Positions 50,300 to 58,819 are shown, counted from the first letter of the stretch. The stretch: 64,000 nt of DNA from Streptomyces sp. TSRI0107 (GCF_001905845.1 NZ_LIVZ01000007.1:310001-374000), one strand, 5' to 3'. Notes: generated by a model from the sequence alone, not told the origin. Program-made: numbers and translations.

Positions 50300-53098
50300 T
50301 CACCGGTGCGAGGTGAACTCCACGACCTGCTGGTACGTCGGCCGGTTCTGCCAGCCGACGATGCGGTGGCCGATGCCGCCCAGGGCCCGGTGGACGATCG
50401 CGTCGGCGCACCACTGGTCGCCGGCCGCGCAGTGCTCGTCGCCGGGGTAGACCTGGGCGGCGGTCTTCCCGGCCGCCTCCTTCAGCGTGCCGATCAGGGT
50501 GTCCCGGCAGGCGGCGAGGCTGCCGTCGCCGCAGTAGGTGTCGGCGAGCGGGCCCCGCACCTGCTCACCGAGGACCGTGCGGATGTCCTTGTCGACATAG
50601 CTCCACCAGCCGTACTGGAAGGCGCTCCCGGCGTGCGCGCCGGTCGGGCCGTGCGCGGCGGACGGGGACTCGTCGACGGGCAGGTTGGCGGTGACGGCGG
50701 TGTACAGGCCGCCGCCCAGGCCGGGTTCGAACTCGGCCTTCACCAGCAGCGGCCACCAGGCGTCCAGGACGCGGATCGCCTCCGCGTGCGCGTACGTCCG
50801 TGAACCGGCCGACGTCTCCGTCCGCCTGGCCCCGGCCGCCGCCCATGCCCGCAGCTTGCTCACGGCCGCCGCGGCCTCCGGGTCGGTGACCGGGGCGCTG
50901 TCGATCACCTTGAGCAGGTTCGGCAGCACCTGCTCGGCCCGCAGGTCGGTGAGGCCGGCACCGGCCATCGCCTTCACCAGTGACGCCCGGGTCACCCCGC
51001 CCGCCTCGACCAGCTTCGCCACCCGGTCGTCGAGCAGGTCGCCGCGGTGGACGCGGCCGTTGCCCCAGGGCGCGGACGGGTAGTCGCGGGCCGGTTTGTT
51101 GTTCCAGGAGACGTAGTAGTCCTGGTCGATCGAGTTCGGGTGCCGGTCGGGCGGGGTGTAGTCGGGGGTGTTGGTCGCCGGGTCCCAGTTCCGCCACTCG
51201 TACGCGGGCCGCGCCCACACCGGGAACTCTGCGTCGACGCCGTTCGCGCGCACCGGGTTGTCGCCGCTGTTGTAGTACGCGGTGTGCTCGGAGTCGGCGT
51301 AGAACCAGTTGAAGGTGTAGTTGATGTGCTGTGCCGCCCGCTGGAAGCTCTCCGGGCCCGTGACGTAGCCGGGGTCGTTCAGCATCTGGAAGCCGATGAT
51401 CGAGTCGGCCTCGTGCAGGTACGAGGTGCGCAGGGTGGTGTAGGCGACCTTCTTGCCGCCGACGGTCGCGCGGTGGGTGACCGGGCCGTACTTCGTCCGC
51501 CAGACCCGCATCGTGTACGAGCCGGCGGCGGTGCCGTCGGCGACGGTCGGCTTCCAGGCGTTCCTCTGCTCCACCTTCTCCATCGGGACGCAGGTGCCGC
51601 GGTGCAGGTAGTGGTGGTCGTCCTGGCACAGCTCGACGGCGTAGGTGTCGACGACGTCCTGGCCGGAGGTGGTGGCGCTCCACGCGTAGTCCTGGCCGCG
51701 CCCCAGTTCGACGTAGAAGCTGAGGCCCGCGAAGGAGGCGCCGCGGGCGCTGATGCCGGGGCCCTGGATCTCCTGGAGCATCAGCAGCTGCGGCGCGAAG
51801 TAGCCGGTCTGCGGGCCGAAGACGGCGACGGGGTGGCCGCTCGCGGTGTGCTCGCCGCTGACGACGAGGGCGTTGGACATGCCCCGCCTGGCGGAGGTGA
51901 CGGCGTTGGCCGCCGCGCCGGCGGAGGCGTCGGCGGCACTCGGGCCGGTGGCGCTGCCGGTGCGGTCGTGCACCAGTGGTTCCGGTGTCACCGAGCCGGC
52001 GTCGGGCAGCGCCAGGCCCTGCGGGTCGTCGGGTCTGACGGCGTAGGGGAAGCTGCCGTCGTGGACGGTGAGGGCGGCCTCGGGGTCGTTGCGCATCCGG
52101 AAGGACTCCCAGACCCGGGTGCCCTCGGCCACGCCGTACCGGGACTGGGCGGCCAGCAGGGACAGCGCGTTGTTCACCTCGCCGCCGCCCCCGGAGCCGA
52201 ACAGCGCGCCGACGACGGAGGCCAGGGCGACCAGGTCGGTGGGCTTGAAGTGCTCGATGGTGCCGACGTTGGTGACGGAGTCCTTGTGGCCGGTCAGGAC
52301 GTACTCGCCGGGGAAGTAGCGGCCGCCGTCGGAGGCGTCGATGTAGGCGTTGACGCCGTCCACGTAGGCGTTGACGTCGGCGAGGGCCTGCCGGCCGCGC
52401 TCGCCGTGCCGGGCCGCCGCGCCGTCGATCTGGGCCTGGAGGTCGGCCTCGGTGTAGGGGGCGTTGCGCCAGAACTCCTGCTCCAGGCCCTGGTTGGCGG
52501 GGGCGCCGCCGGCGAACGGCGTCAGCCGGCCGCGGCCGACGTGCCGGAAGACGTCCATCAGCCACAGCCGGTCCTGGGCGGCCGCGTAGCCGGCGCCGAA
52601 CTCGGTGCCGTAGCGGGTGGTTCCGGTGATGTGCGGCACACCCGTCTTCTTGTCGCGGACGATCGTCACGTCGGTGCGTCCCGCGGGGCGGACGGTGGAG
52701 GCGATCTGGTCGGCGGGGACTCCGAAGGAGGCGTCGTTGAAGAAGCCGCCGAGGGTGGCGTCGGTGAGGTTCTGGTGGCCGCCGGCCAGGCCGGCGTAGG
52801 GCCCGAGCTGGTCGTCGGTGTGCGCGGGGCGGGTGCCGAAGGCCTGGTGGAGGAGGATCTGGGCGAGGGTGGCGTTGCCGTTCTGGCCGGGCGGCAGGAT
52901 GTCGGAGCACCGGCCGCCGCAGTGGTCGTCCGCCGCCGCGGCCGGGGCGGCCGGCGCCTCGGGGAGCGCCGCCGCCGGGGAAAGCGGGGACAAAAGGCCG
53001 GCAACGAGGACGCATAGGGACGCGGCCTTCAGGAACCCGGGGAATCCGCGGGGAGTTCTCAGTCTGTCGAGCGCGTTGTGTGGGGTGCGCCGTGGCAT
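50300..53098 (-). CDS. Secreted penicillin acylase family protein (Ntn hydrolase)
   Basis: Exported amidase precursor of 932 residues. Start MPRRTPHNALDRL follows GGGAGGAA; signal peptide to about residue 45 (LCVLVAGLLSPLSPAAA). The alpha-chain opens DVTIVRDKKTGVPHITGTTRYG and GYAAAQDRLWLMDVFRH. Autocleavage should expose Ser408 in RRGMSNALVVSGEHTASGHP as the catalytic N-terminal nucleophile. The family hydrolyses acyl amides such as acyl-homoserine lactones, cyclic lipopeptides and penicillins. Known streptomycete relatives include AHL and aculeacin acylases; the substrate here is not determined. The insert of about 250 residues before Ser408 is large. Confidence 0.93.
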   Translation of the reverse strand: MPRRTPHNALDRLRTPRGFPGFLKAASLCVLVAGLLSPLSPAAALPEAPAAPAAAADDHCGGRCSDILPPGQNGNATLAQILLHQAFGTRPAHTDDQLGPYAGLAGGHQNLTDATLGGFFNDASFGVPADQIASTVRPAGRTDVTIVRDKKTGVPHITGTTRYGTEFGAGYAAAQDRLWLMDVFRHVGRGRLTPFAGGAPANQGLEQEFWRNAPYTEADLQAQIDGAAARHGERGRQALADVNAYVDGVNAYIDASDGGRYFPGEYVLTGHKDSVTNVGTIEHFKPTDLVALASVVGALFGSGGGGEVNNALSLLAAQSRYGVAEGTRVWESFRMRNDPEAALTVHDGSFPYAVRPDDPQGLALPDAGSVTPEPLVHDRTGSATGPSAADASAGAAANAVTSARRGMSNALVVSGEHTASGHPVAVFGPQTGYFAPQLLMLQEIQGPGISARGASFAGLSFYVELGRGQDYAWSATTSGQDVVDTYAVELCQDDHHYLHRGTCVPMEKVEQRNAWKPTVADGTAAGSYTMRVWRTKYGPVTHRATVGGKKVAYTTLRTSYLHEADSIIGFQMLNDPGYVTGPESFQRAAQHINYTFNWFYADSEHTAYYNSGDNPVRANGVDAEFPVWARPAYEWRNWDPATNTPDYTPPDRHPNSIDQDYYVSWNNKPARDYPSAPWGNGRVHRGDLLDDRVAKLVEAGGVTRASLVKAMAGAGLTDLRAEQVLPNLLKVIDSAPVTDPEAAAAVSKLRAWAAAGARRTETSAGSRTYAHAEAIRVLDAWWPLLVKAEFEPGLGGGLYTAVTANLPVDESPSAAHGPTGAHAGSAFQYGWWSYVDKDIRTVLGEQVRGPLADTYCGDGSLAACRDTLIGTLKEAAGKTAAQVYPGDEHCAAGDQWCADAIVHRALGGIGHRIVGWQNRPTYQQVVEFTSHR

Positions 53099-53329
53099 GG
53101 CAGTTCCTCCCGACAGGGGTGGGCCGGTGGTTACCGCCGGTATCCCCGAGTTCGAAGCTGAACATGCGTCACTTTCGGGTGGCGCAGGGTCCGTTGATGG
53201 CGGCCATCGCACATCGGATGGCCACGGAAGGGAGCCGAATCGCGTGTCGATACGTCTATTCGGCGACGTCCGTACGACGACGCCGCAGTGACCGAAGTAC
53301 AGGTGCAGGTGTGACGGAGGTGCAGGGCG

Positions 53330-53932
53330 ATGGCCGGTTTCCGGAGTCTGGCGAGACAGGTACGAGACCCCCGGTGCGATCTGGCGCTACGGCGCTACTC
53401 GCTGCGCAAGTGCCTAGAACGGTTCGCCCCTTACGGGCATCGGGCGACCTGGGACCATCTGTGCTCCCGGGCCGGGTTCGGTCCCGAGGACCGCTCCCCC
53501 GACCCGGCGCGGCTCGTGGCCGCGCTGGAGGAGCTGGAGGAGGCGCGGGCGGTGTGGCTCGCCTACGAGGTCGAGTTCGCCGAGCGCCGCAGGAAGGAGA
53601 AGCACGACGGACTGCGCAGGCCGGGCAGTGTGGACGACTGGCACCGGCTGACCTGGGGCGGCTTCGGCGTCGCCTGGTGCGACGACCCCCGGGTCCACCC
53701 CGACGAGCCACTGGCCGAGGTGCTGCGCAAGCTGATCGCCGCCCTGGAGCGCGAACCGGGTTCGGGCTGCCCGGTGTGCGACGGGGAGCGGCTGTTCTGG
53801 AAGTACGACCTGGACCACGAACCCTCGTCCGGCCCGGTCTGCGCGGACTGCGGGATTCTCGTACCGCGGCCCGTGCTCACGCCGGAGGCACTGGCGTACG
53901 CCCGGCGCACCCGGGTGCTGGTGTCGGCGTGA
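53330..53932 (+). CDS. Hypothetical protein with a C-terminal zinc ribbon
   Basis: Protein of 200 residues. N-terminus is basic and helical (RSLARQVRDPRCDLALRRYS, EELEEARAVWLAYEVEF). Near the C-terminus, GCPVCDGERLFWKYDLDHE and GPVCADCGILVP give a four-Cys CxxC...CxxC zinc ribbon. No recognised family function; nucleic acid or protein binding is possible. GGAGGTGCAGGG stands before the ATG. Preceded by 230 bp without coding features apart from a few short hairpins. Confidence 0.75.
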   Translation: MAGFRSLARQVRDPRCDLALRRYSLRKCLERFAPYGHRATWDHLCSRAGFGPEDRSPDPARLVAALEELEEARAVWLAYEVEFAERRRKEKHDGLRRPGSVDDWHRLTWGGFGVAWCDDPRVHPDEPLAEVLRKLIAALEREPGSGCPVCDGERLFWKYDLDHEPSSGPVCADCGILVPRPVLTPEALAYARRTRVLVSA

Positions 53933-54046
53933 GGGAGTAGTCAGGGGGGTGCGCTGGGGGATGCCGCACCCCCGTTCGTCAGGGGAGTTCCGACAACGGG
54001 GGCACCGCGCTGGGCAACGGGGGCATCGCGTCCGGCGACGGGGACT

Positions 54047-54538
54047 TCAGGACGAACGCGTTCCGCCGGACCGCCGGCCGCCCGGGCGCTCCACCAGCAG
54101 GCGGGAGCCGGTGAGGCGTTCGCCGAAGACGTCGCCGGGGTTGGACAGCACGCAGGTGTCCAGCGAGAGACAGCCGCAGCCGATGCAGTCGGTGAGATGG
54201 TCGCGCAGCCGGTTGAGCTGCTTGATGCGCTCGTCCAGCTCGGAGCGCCAGGCCTCCGACAGCCGGGCCCAGTCCTCATGGGTCGGTGTGCGCTCCTCGG
54301 GGAGCTGGGCCAGCGCCTCGCGGATGGTGGCCAGCGGGATGCCGACGCGCTGGGCGGCGCGGATGAAGGCGACCCGGCGCAGGGTGTCACGGCTGTAGCG
54401 GCGCTGGTTGCCGCTGGTGCGGCGGCTGCCGATCAACCCCTTGGACTCGTAGAAGTGCAGGGCCGAGACGGCGGCGCCGCTGCGCGCGGAGAGCTGGCCG
54501 ACGGTGAGCTCGTGGATCTTCTCTGGAATCTGGGGCAC
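54047..54538 (-). CDS. soxR: Redox-sensing MerR-family regulator SoxR
   Basis: Iron-sulfur sensor of redox-active compounds such as actinorhodin-like pigments; in Streptomyces it controls a few oxidoreductase and transport genes. It has 163 residues with a GTG start. Residues 10-80 form the MerR DNA-binding domain (LTVGQLSARSGAAVSALHFYESKGLIGSRRT-type). The [2Fe-2S] ligands are in CIGCGCLSLDTC, the CX2CXCX5C arrangement of SoxR, followed by the normal SNPGDVF. A divergent MaoC gene shares its promoter region. Confidence 0.95.
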   Translation of the reverse strand: MPQIPEKIHELTVGQLSARSGAAVSALHFYESKGLIGSRRTSGNQRRYSRDTLRRVAFIRAAQRVGIPLATIREALAQLPEERTPTHEDWARLSEAWRSELDERIKQLNRLRDHLTDCIGCGCLSLDTCVLSNPGDVFGERLTGSRLLVERPGGRRSGGTRSS

Positions 54539-54603
54539 TCCCCGAACCCTACCGATCGCGTCACACGGACGGTCCGTTGACAGGTCCCTTCGGGCCGACC
54601 ATG

Positions 54604-54619
54604 CTAAGCAGTTGCTTAG
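54604..54619. promoter_or_regulatory. TetR operator upstream of the MaoC hydratase
   Basis: CTAAGCAGTTGCTTAG is a perfect 7-2-7 inverted repeat in the soxR/MaoC divergent region, 48 bp before the MaoC start. A close copy (7-2-7, one mismatch) precedes the TetR gene that follows MaoC. It could instead be read as a 7-4-7 SoxR-like site (GCTAAGC...GCTTAGG, 6 of 7), but the twin before the TetR gene favours TetR. Confidence 0.68.
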
Positions 54620-54667
54620 GCATGCGAGGACGCATGTGACCGAGTGGTGCGAGCGAGAGGCCGGGAC

Positions 54668-55129
54668 ATGGCAGAGCCGAGGATCTTCACGTCCGTCGAC
54701 GAGCTGAAGGCGGCGGTGGGCGAGCAGCTGGGGTACAGCGACTGGCTCGAGATCGACCAGAAGCGGATCGACCTGTTCGCGGAGGCCACCGGCGACCACC
54801 AGTGGATCCACGTCGACCCGGAGAAGGCCGCGGCCGGGCCGTTCAAGACGACCATCGCCCACGGCTACCTCACGCTTTCGCTGCTCCCGCTCTTCGGGCC
54901 GCAGCTGATCGCCGTCGAGGGCATGAAGATGGGCGTCAACTACGGCAGCAACAAGGTGCGCTTCCCCTCCCCCGTGCCGGTCGGCTCGCGGGTGCGCGCC
55001 ACGGCCGCCGTCACCGGTGTCGAGGACGTCAAGGGCGGCGTCCAGGTCACGGTCGCCTTCACGGTGGAGCGCGAGGGCGGCGACAAGCCGGTGTGCGTGG
55101 CCGAGGCGGTGTCCCGGTACTACCTCTGA
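54668..55129 (+). CDS. MaoC-family (R)-specific enoyl-CoA hydratase-like protein
   Basis: Hot-dog fold hydratase of 153 residues. The MaoC hydratase motif is FAEATGDHQWIHVDPEKAAA near residue 38 (Asp and His catalytic), then TTIAHGYLTLSLLP and GMKMGVNYGSNKVRFPSPV. Converts enoyl-CoA to (R)-3-hydroxyacyl-CoA in related proteins. Start MAEPRIFTSV; an upstream in-frame ATG lacks a ribosome site. Convergent with the TetR gene, and both promoters share an operator. A 19-bp tandem duplication covers its stop codon. Confidence 0.92.
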   Translation: MAEPRIFTSVDELKAAVGEQLGYSDWLEIDQKRIDLFAEATGDHQWIHVDPEKAAAGPFKTTIAHGYLTLSLLPLFGPQLIAVEGMKMGVNYGSNKVRFPSPVPVGSRVRATAAVTGVEDVKGGVQVTVAFTVEREGGDKPVCVAEAVSRYYL

Positions 55130-55152
55130 GGTCCGGTACTACCTCTGAGGTC
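55115..55152 (+). repeat. 19-bp tandem duplication over the MaoC stop codon
   Basis: The unit CGGTACTACCTCTGAGGTC occurs twice in a row with no difference. The first copy contains the last codons and TGA stop of the MaoC gene; the second repeats them outside the frame's end. Perfect identity suggests a recent event. Confidence 0.95.
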
Positions 55153-55176
55153 CGGCCGGGGGTTCCCGGTCCGGGG

Positions 55177-55800
55177 TCACTTGACCCCCACCATCCTCAG
55201 CACGAGGTCGGCGTAGAGCGCGCCGACCTCGTCGGGGGTCCAGGGGCCGTTCACGTTGAACCAGCGGGCCACGTCGATGCAGAGGGACAGCACGGCGAGG
55301 GTGGTCCCCTTGACGTCCAGCACGTCGAACTCGCCGGACGCGATGCCGTCCTCGATGATCCCGCGCACCTCGTCGTCGCACTGGCGGCGCAGCGCCAGGA
55401 TCTCGGCGCGGGCGTCCTCGCCGAGCGAGTCCAGCTCGTACTGGACGACCCGGGCGGTGGTGCGGCCGCCGGCGTGCCAGCGGACGAAGGAGCCGACCGC
55501 GTCGGCCAGCCGCTCCCGCGCGGTGCCCTCGCGGCGGGCGGCCGTGCGCAGGATGTCCAGCGCCTTCTCGTGGCCGATCCGGCTGATGCGGTGGAGCAGC
55601 TCTTCCTTGGTCTTGTAGTGGATGTAGAGCGCGGCCGGGCTCATGCCGGCGCGGCCCGCGATGTCGCGGGTCGTGGTGGCGTGGTAGCCGCGCTCGGCGA
55701 AGGCCTCCACGGCGGCGATCAGCAGCCGCCGGGCCGCGTCCGGGGTGACCTCGCCCCACGGCTGACTCTCGCCGCCGGACGTCTCCTCCGCCGTACTCAT
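55177..55800 (-). CDS. TetR-family regulator
   Basis: Repressor of 207 residues. Helix-turn-helix region AVEAFAERGYHATTTRDIAGRAGMSPAALYIHYKTKEEL-type spans residues 28-70. The ligand domain includes RHEKALDIL-like helices and a C-terminal WFNVNGPWTPDEVGALYADLVLRMVGV. The final part resembles TetR proteins of actinobacterial fatty acid and sterol catabolism. A palindrome before its own start and the same motif before the MaoC gene suggest control of both. Confidence 0.9.
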   Translation of the reverse strand: MSTAEETSGGESQPWGEVTPDAARRLLIAAVEAFAERGYHATTTRDIAGRAGMSPAALYIHYKTKEELLHRISRIGHEKALDILRTAARREGTARERLADAVGSFVRWHAGGRTTARVVQYELDSLGEDARAEILALRRQCDDEVRGIIEDGIASGEFDVLDVKGTTLAVLSLCIDVARWFNVNGPWTPDEVGALYADLVLRMVGVK

Positions 55801-55848
55801 CGCTCGTTCGCCCCTCTCGCCGACAGGGGCACCACCATACCGCCGAAC

Positions 55849-55864
55849 CTGAGCGCCCGCTTAG
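55849..55864. promoter_or_regulatory. TetR operator upstream of the TetR gene (55-56 kb)
   Basis: CTGAGCGCCCGCTTAG, a 7-2-7 inverted repeat with one mismatch, 48 bp before the TetR start. It has the same architecture as the site before MaoC (also 48 bp upstream of its start), differing in 5 of 16 bases. Confidence 0.68.
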
Positions 55865-55922
55865 ACGCCCCGCTCGGAGCAGGTCGGGTACCGGGCGCCG
55901 TCCTGCCGACGAGATGGCGTGC

Positions 55923-57074
55923 TCAGAACGCCGAGACCCCGGTGAGCGCCCGGCCGATGAGGAGCTTCTGGATCTGGCTGGTGCCCTCGTAGAGGGTCAT
56001 CACGCGGGCGTCCCGCAGCAGCTTGCCCGCCGGGTACTCGTCGATGTAGCCGTAGCCGCCGAAGACCTGGAGGGCGTTGTTGGCGGCGCGGACGGCGGCC
56101 TCGGAGGCGAAGAGCTTGGCCTTGGAGGCCTCGGTGGCGAAGGGCAGCCCGCGGTCGACGAGGTCGGCGACCCGCCAGGTCAGCAGCCGGGCGGCGTCGA
56201 CGTCGACCGCGATGTCGCTGATCAGCTCCTGGACGAGCTGGTGGTGGGCGATGGTCCTGCCGAACTGTTCGCGTTCCCCCGCGTAGCGCACGGCCGCGTC
56301 GAGGGCGGCCTGGGCGATGCCGACACAGCCCGCCGCCACCGACATCCGGCCCTTGGCCAGGGCGGACATGGCGACGGAGAAGCCCTTGCCCTCCTCGCCC
56401 AGCATCGCGCTCGCGGGGACGCGCACGTCCTCCAGGACGAGTTCCGCCGTGGCCTGTCCGCGCAGTCCGAGCTTGCCGTGGACGGTGCGGCGGCTCAGGC
56501 CGGGGGTGTCGGTGGGCACCAGGAAGGCGCTGACGCCCTTGTGGCCGGGCGCGTCGATGGAGCGGGCGAAGAGCAGTACGACGTCGGCCCAGGTGCCGTT
56601 GGTGATGAACATCTTGGTGCCGCTCACGACGTAGTGGTCGCCGTCGCGCACCGCGCGGGTGGCGAGGCTGCCCGCGTCGGAGCCGGTGCCGGGCTCGGTG
56701 AGGCCGAAGCAGCCGACGTACGCGCCGGAGGTGAGGCCGGGCAGCCACTGCCGCTTCTGCTCCTCGCTGCCCCAGGCGGCGATGGTCTTGGCGACCAGGC
56801 CGAGGGAGACGGAGACGATGCCGCGCACGGACGAGTCACCGCGGCCCAGCTCCTCGGTCACCAGGCAGTACGCCAGGTGGTCGCCGCCGGAGCCGCCGTA
56901 CTCCTCGTCGACGGTGAGCCCGAGGAAGCCGACCTCGCCGAGCTTCTTCACGATGCCCCGGTCGACCTCCTCGGCGCGGTCCCAGGCGACCACGTGGGGG
57001 GCTATCTCGCGCTCCACGAAGTCCCGGGCGAGCTGCCGTACGGCGGTCTGTTCCTCGCTGAGCTCCAGGTTCAT
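55923..57074 (-). CDS. Acyl-CoA dehydrogenase
   Basis: FAD enzyme of 383 residues catalysing the alpha,beta-dehydrogenation of acyl-CoA. Motifs are GCFGLTEPGTGSDAGSLATR and the catalytic Glu context GYGYIDEYPAGKLLRDARVM with LYEGTSQIQKLLIGRAL at the C-terminus. Length and motifs are typical of short/medium-chain or branched-chain ACADs. Divergent from a TetR gene; the shared 92 bp contain a clear palindromic operator 46 bp before the ACAD start. Confidence 0.96.
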   Translation of the reverse strand: MNLELSEEQTAVRQLARDFVEREIAPHVVAWDRAEEVDRGIVKKLGEVGFLGLTVDEEYGGSGGDHLAYCLVTEELGRGDSSVRGIVSVSLGLVAKTIAAWGSEEQKRQWLPGLTSGAYVGCFGLTEPGTGSDAGSLATRAVRDGDHYVVSGTKMFITNGTWADVVLLFARSIDAPGHKGVSAFLVPTDTPGLSRRTVHGKLGLRGQATAELVLEDVRVPASAMLGEEGKGFSVAMSALAKGRMSVAAGCVGIAQAALDAAVRYAGEREQFGRTIAHHQLVQELISDIAVDVDAARLLTWRVADLVDRGLPFATEASKAKLFASEAAVRAANNALQVFGGYGYIDEYPAGKLLRDARVMTLYEGTSQIQKLLIGRALTGVSAF

Positions 57075-57120
57075 GGCGCGTCACCCCACACATAGGTCAC
57101 AGATTGAAAGTCGCACATTT

Positions 57121-57139
57121 AAATTAGCACTGCTAGTTT
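57121..57139. promoter_or_regulatory. TetR operator in the divergent ACAD/TetR promoter
   Basis: AAATTAGCACTGCTAGTTT: a 9-1-9 inverted repeat with 8 of 9 pairs, AT-rich and standing out from the surroundings. It lies 26 bp before the TetR start and 46 bp before the ACAD start. Fifteen of 19 bases match a site upstream of the aldehyde dehydrogenase operon. Confidence 0.78.
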
Positions 57140-57165
57140 CCAGTCGCAGCCCTACTATGTGCGCC

Positions 57166-57807
57166 ATGGCCCGACCGCGCAAGCCCTTGCTCAGCACCGA
57201 CCGGATCGTCGAGACGGCCCGGGAACTCGTGGACGCGGAGGGCCTGTCGGCCGTCTCCACCCGGCGGCTGGCCGCCGAACTCGGGGTGAGCGGGCCCTCG
57301 CTCTACAACCACTTCCGCACCAAGGACGAGATCCTCGAGGCGGTCGCCGACTCGGTGAGCGGCCAGGTCGACCTGTCGATGTTCGAGGACGGCCGGGACT
57401 GGCGGACCGCGCTGCACGACTGGGCGGTCTCCTACCGCGCCGCCCTGCGCGACCACCCGAACATCGTCCCGGTCCTCGCCCGCGGCCCCGGCCGCCGCCC
57501 CGCCGCGCTGCGGCTCGCCGACGCGGTGTACGGCGCGATGGTCGACGCCGGTTGGCCGCCCGCGCAGGCCACCTCCATCGGCGCGCTGATGCGGTACTTC
57601 ATCATGGGCTCCGCGCTCGGCTCGTTCGCCGGCGGCTTCGTGGACGACGCCAGCGCCTACGACCCCGCCGACTATCCCCACCTGGGGCAGGCGCACCGCC
57701 TCGCCGAGCAGCAGGAGAAGATCGACGAGCGGGCCTTCGAGACCGGGCTCACCGCCCTGCTGGACGGGCTGGCGCAGCAGTTCGCGCTGGTCGGGCGCCC
57801 TGCGTAG
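57166..57807 (+). CDS. TetR-family regulator
   Basis: Repressor of 213 residues starting MARPRKPLLSTDRIV. Helix-turn-helix at residues 10-55 (TRRLAAELGVSGPSLYNHFRTKDEI). C-terminal domain of the TetR_C type (TetR/TetA-like fold: LHDWAVSYRAALRDHPNIVPVLA, MRYFIMGSALGSFAGGFVDD). Another ATG three codons earlier is possible. Divergent from an acyl-CoA dehydrogenase gene, with one palindrome between. An identical motif type before the aldehyde dehydrogenase operon suggests a second target. Confidence 0.92.
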   Translation: MARPRKPLLSTDRIVETARELVDAEGLSAVSTRRLAAELGVSGPSLYNHFRTKDEILEAVADSVSGQVDLSMFEDGRDWRTALHDWAVSYRAALRDHPNIVPVLARGPGRRPAALRLADAVYGAMVDAGWPPAQATSIGALMRYFIMGSALGSFAGGFVDDASAYDPADYPHLGQAHRLAEQQEKIDERAFETGLTALLDGLAQQFALVGRPA

Positions 57808-57852
57808 CACGGTTCGGCGGGGACCGAACCGTGTGTGCCGCATGCTGGGGGC

Positions 57853-58563
57853 ATGACCACCAGGGACACCCGGGCGGCCGGGCTCGCCGCCCTCGCCGGC
57901 CTGATCGCCGACACCACCCGGTCCGCGTGCCTGCTGGCGCTGCTCGACGGCCGGGCGTGGACCGCCGGTGAACTGGCCCGGCACGCGGGCGTCGCCCCCT
58001 CGACGCTGAGCGAGCACCTGGGCAAGCTCGTCGCGGGCGGGCTGCTCGCCGAGGAACGGCAGGGGCGGCACCGTTACGTCCGGCTGGCCGACGCCCGCGT
58101 CGCGCAGCTGCTGGAGGATCTGGCGGCCCAGGTCGTACCGGGGACGCCGCGGCGTCCGCGGAGCCTGCGCGAGGCCGGCGCCGGGTCGGCCATGGCCCGC
58201 GGCCGCACCTGCTACGACCATCTCGCCGGGCGCCTCGGCATCGCGGTCACCGACGCGCTGGGCGCGCTCGGGCTGCTGCGCCGGGACACCGGTTTCGCGC
58301 TCACCGACGCGGGGCTGGCCTGGTTCGCCGACGCCGGTATCGACCTGGACCGCACGGGCCGCCGCCCGCTGGCCCGGGCCTGCCTCGACTGGACCGAGCG
58401 CCGCCCGCACCTCGCCGGCGTGGCGGGCGCCGCCCTGTGCCGGCACGCGCTCGACGCGGGCTGGTGCGTGCGCATCGGCTCGGAGCGCGCGGTGAAGGTG
58501 ACGCCGACGGGCGAGCGGGCCCTGGCCGAAGCGCTGGGCATTCCGGCGGGGTCGCTGCGCTGA
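57853..58563 (+). CDS. ArsR-family winged-helix regulator
   Basis: Protein of 236 residues with an N-terminal ArsR helix-turn-helix (ELARHAGVAPSTLSEHLGKLVAGGLLAEERQGRHRYVRLAD). The C-terminal half contains repeated Cys and His (ARGRTCYDHLAGRLG, RACLDWTERRPHLAG, ALCRHALDAGWCVRIG) typical of the larger DUF-extended ArsR regulators. Whether it senses metal or an organic ligand is open. It follows the TetR gene by 45 bp on the same strand. Start at MTTRDTRAAG. Confidence 0.87.
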   Translation: MTTRDTRAAGLAALAGLIADTTRSACLLALLDGRAWTAGELARHAGVAPSTLSEHLGKLVAGGLLAEERQGRHRYVRLADARVAQLLEDLAAQVVPGTPRRPRSLREAGAGSAMARGRTCYDHLAGRLGIAVTDALGALGLLRRDTGFALTDAGLAWFADAGIDLDRTGRRPLARACLDWTERRPHLAGVAGAALCRHALDAGWCVRIGSERAVKVTPTGERALAEALGIPAGSLR

Positions 58564-58603
58564 CGCCGGTCCGAAATCCGCGAGCTGTCCCCCTCTGCCT
58601 CTC

Positions 58604-58808
58604 CTAGGGGGTGTCTCGCCGATCATGCCGGGCTCGCGGCGCCTGGCACCGCGCCTCGCCGCGTTGTCGTCGGTCCCCGATTCCCCCAAGCTCTCGGCTC
58701 CGCTCGAGCAGGGGGGACCCCCATCGCATCGGCTCCCTCCTCCGCCTTGCGATGCACGGCACCAGACGCCGCTCCCTGATCCGGCCTGATCGACGAGACC
58801 CCCCCTAG
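58604..58808. mobile_element. MITE-like element with 28-bp terminal inverted repeats
   Basis: A 205-bp non-coding element bounded by inverted repeats: the left end opens CTAGGGGGTGTCTCG and continues GCCGATCATGCCGG; the right end, reverse-complemented, matches at 25 of 28 bases. Both ends are CTAG, which could be a 4-bp target duplication. The interior holds the common Streptomyces intergenic sequence GCTCTCGGCTCCGCTCGAG with flanking runs of C and G. No transposase is encoded, so movement would need one supplied elsewhere. It ends 11 bp before the EamA gene. Confidence 0.8.
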
Positions 58809-58819
58809 CCTCGGGAACC

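Noticed and set aside
54604..54619. A SoxR-binding box for soxR itself
   Set aside because: It can be read as 7-4-7, but a near copy occurs before the TetR gene at the same spacing, so I prefer TetR; the SoxR reading is kept as an alternative.
58604..58808. A short protein gene within the MITE
   Set aside because: Short frames such as the one starting at 58611 span the terminal repeats and give Arg-rich noise without a ribosome site.
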